A stretch of DNA of 43,378 nucleotides from Anaerolineae bacterium (GTDB taxonomy: Bacteria > Chloroflexota > Anaerolineae > Caldilineales > Caldilineaceae). A program made the translations under genes and the position numbers. The stretch's first letter is position 1, and every line of letters begins with the position of its first letter. Of this stretch, positions 43,200 through 43,378 are shown one piece after another. The stretch spans positions 1-43,378 of the forward strand of contig JAUIHI010000045.1 in assembly GCA_030432295.1 (NCBI GenBank). Reading direction: 5' to 3'. Below the pieces are notes generated by a model. That model ran no database searches. It was not told the origin of the DNA and saw only the letters and a program-made list of their open reading frames with translations.

Positions 43200-43378
43200 A
43201 GATGGCTCCGGTGAAAAAACCGATTTTTTTGTGAAAGTTACTGGGGTTCCCAAGTAAAACCAACTAAGTTTTTAGAAATAGAAATCGGTCATCAGAAAGC
43301 AAATTGTTTTGGTTGCGAAGGCAGTTGGTGGCCGAAGCAAGTAGGTCCAAGACGGAAGCGAAAAGTTTGTTGGCACAG
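43200..43378. other. Intergenic region at the right edge
   Basis: 179 bp upstream of the acetyltransferase gene, AT-richer than the window average (notably 43215-43320). No gene, hairpin or clear promoter pair is seen. Confidence 0.5.

Noticed and set aside
43200-43253. N-terminal extension of the acetyltransferase to 43253
   Set aside because: Low-similarity residues and no ribosome site; the inner ATG has GGAG at seven bases.

Overview
The window is GC-rich, tightly packed bacterial chromosome with no rRNA, tRNA, CRISPR array, transposase or phage gene that I could recognise. The mixture of genes (PucC-type transporter, AI-2E-family permease, DGPF/ECF42 pair, MraY-like transferase next to tsaD, many single-copy metabolic genes, hairpin-rich intergenic DNA) is most like a Chloroflexota bacterium of the Anaerolineae/Caldilineae kind. 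That is an inference from content, not a proof.

Layout. 1-6702 (minus): the N-terminal 2,234 residues of a giant secreted repeat protein that runs off the left edge. 7030-7126: a large hairpin. 7127-8798 (minus): small membrane protein and prolyl-aminopeptidase-like hydrolase. 8972-10237 (plus): FAD-linked alditol-oxidase-like enzyme, followed by a nested inverted-repeat element. 10459-12525 (minus): GAF-GGDEF cyclase and an NAD-dependent epimerase/dehydrogenase. 12748-14052 (plus): PucC-family transporter. 14243-18132 (plus): MNT nucleotidyltransferase plus a caspase / alpha-beta-hydrolase fusion. 18263-20197 (plus): D-cysteine desulfhydrase-like enzyme and Nif3-like protein. 20247-22372 (minus): DUF5995 protein and FAD oxidoreductase, divergent from a deacetylase-fold protein (22536-23843). 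23985-27435 (plus): TetR regulator with a palindromic operator and a rifamycin-phosphotransferase-like enzyme. 27498-31093: aldo/keto reductase, membrane dipeptidase, AI-2E-type permease. 31167-36960 (minus): tsaD, MraY-like transferase, asnS, a disordered Arg/Ser/Asn/Gly-rich protein and a circularly permuted ATP-grasp protein. 37273-38989 (plus): DGPF protein and ECF42 sigma factor. 39074-43199: D-aminoacylase-like amidohydrolase, DUF1761, EVE, nitroreductase and GNAT genes.

The most distinctive feature is the intergenic DNA. Almost every gap between convergent or tandem genes holds a long, near-perfect inverted repeat. Many arms are built from 7- or 8-base tandem units (GACGGCA, GGTATTG, GGGATTA/GGGACTG, GATGACAG, GTTGATTG), and arms at distant loci share blocks of sequence. 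They probably act as terminators and look like a spreading family of heptad/octad repeats similar in design to the STRR sequences of cyanobacteria. One such octad array appears to have become the N-terminal codons of the TetR gene.

The best candidate systems are: (1) the MNT nucleotidyltransferase followed closely by a caspase-DUF4384-like-hydrolase fusion, a plausible cell-suicide or defence effector; (2) the DGPF-ECF42 pair, with an upstream TGTCGA-N17-CGTC element that looks like the sigma factor's own promoter; (3) the TetR / rifamycin-phosphotransferase-like pair; (4) two genes with consensus-like promoters placed so that the mRNA would be leaderless.
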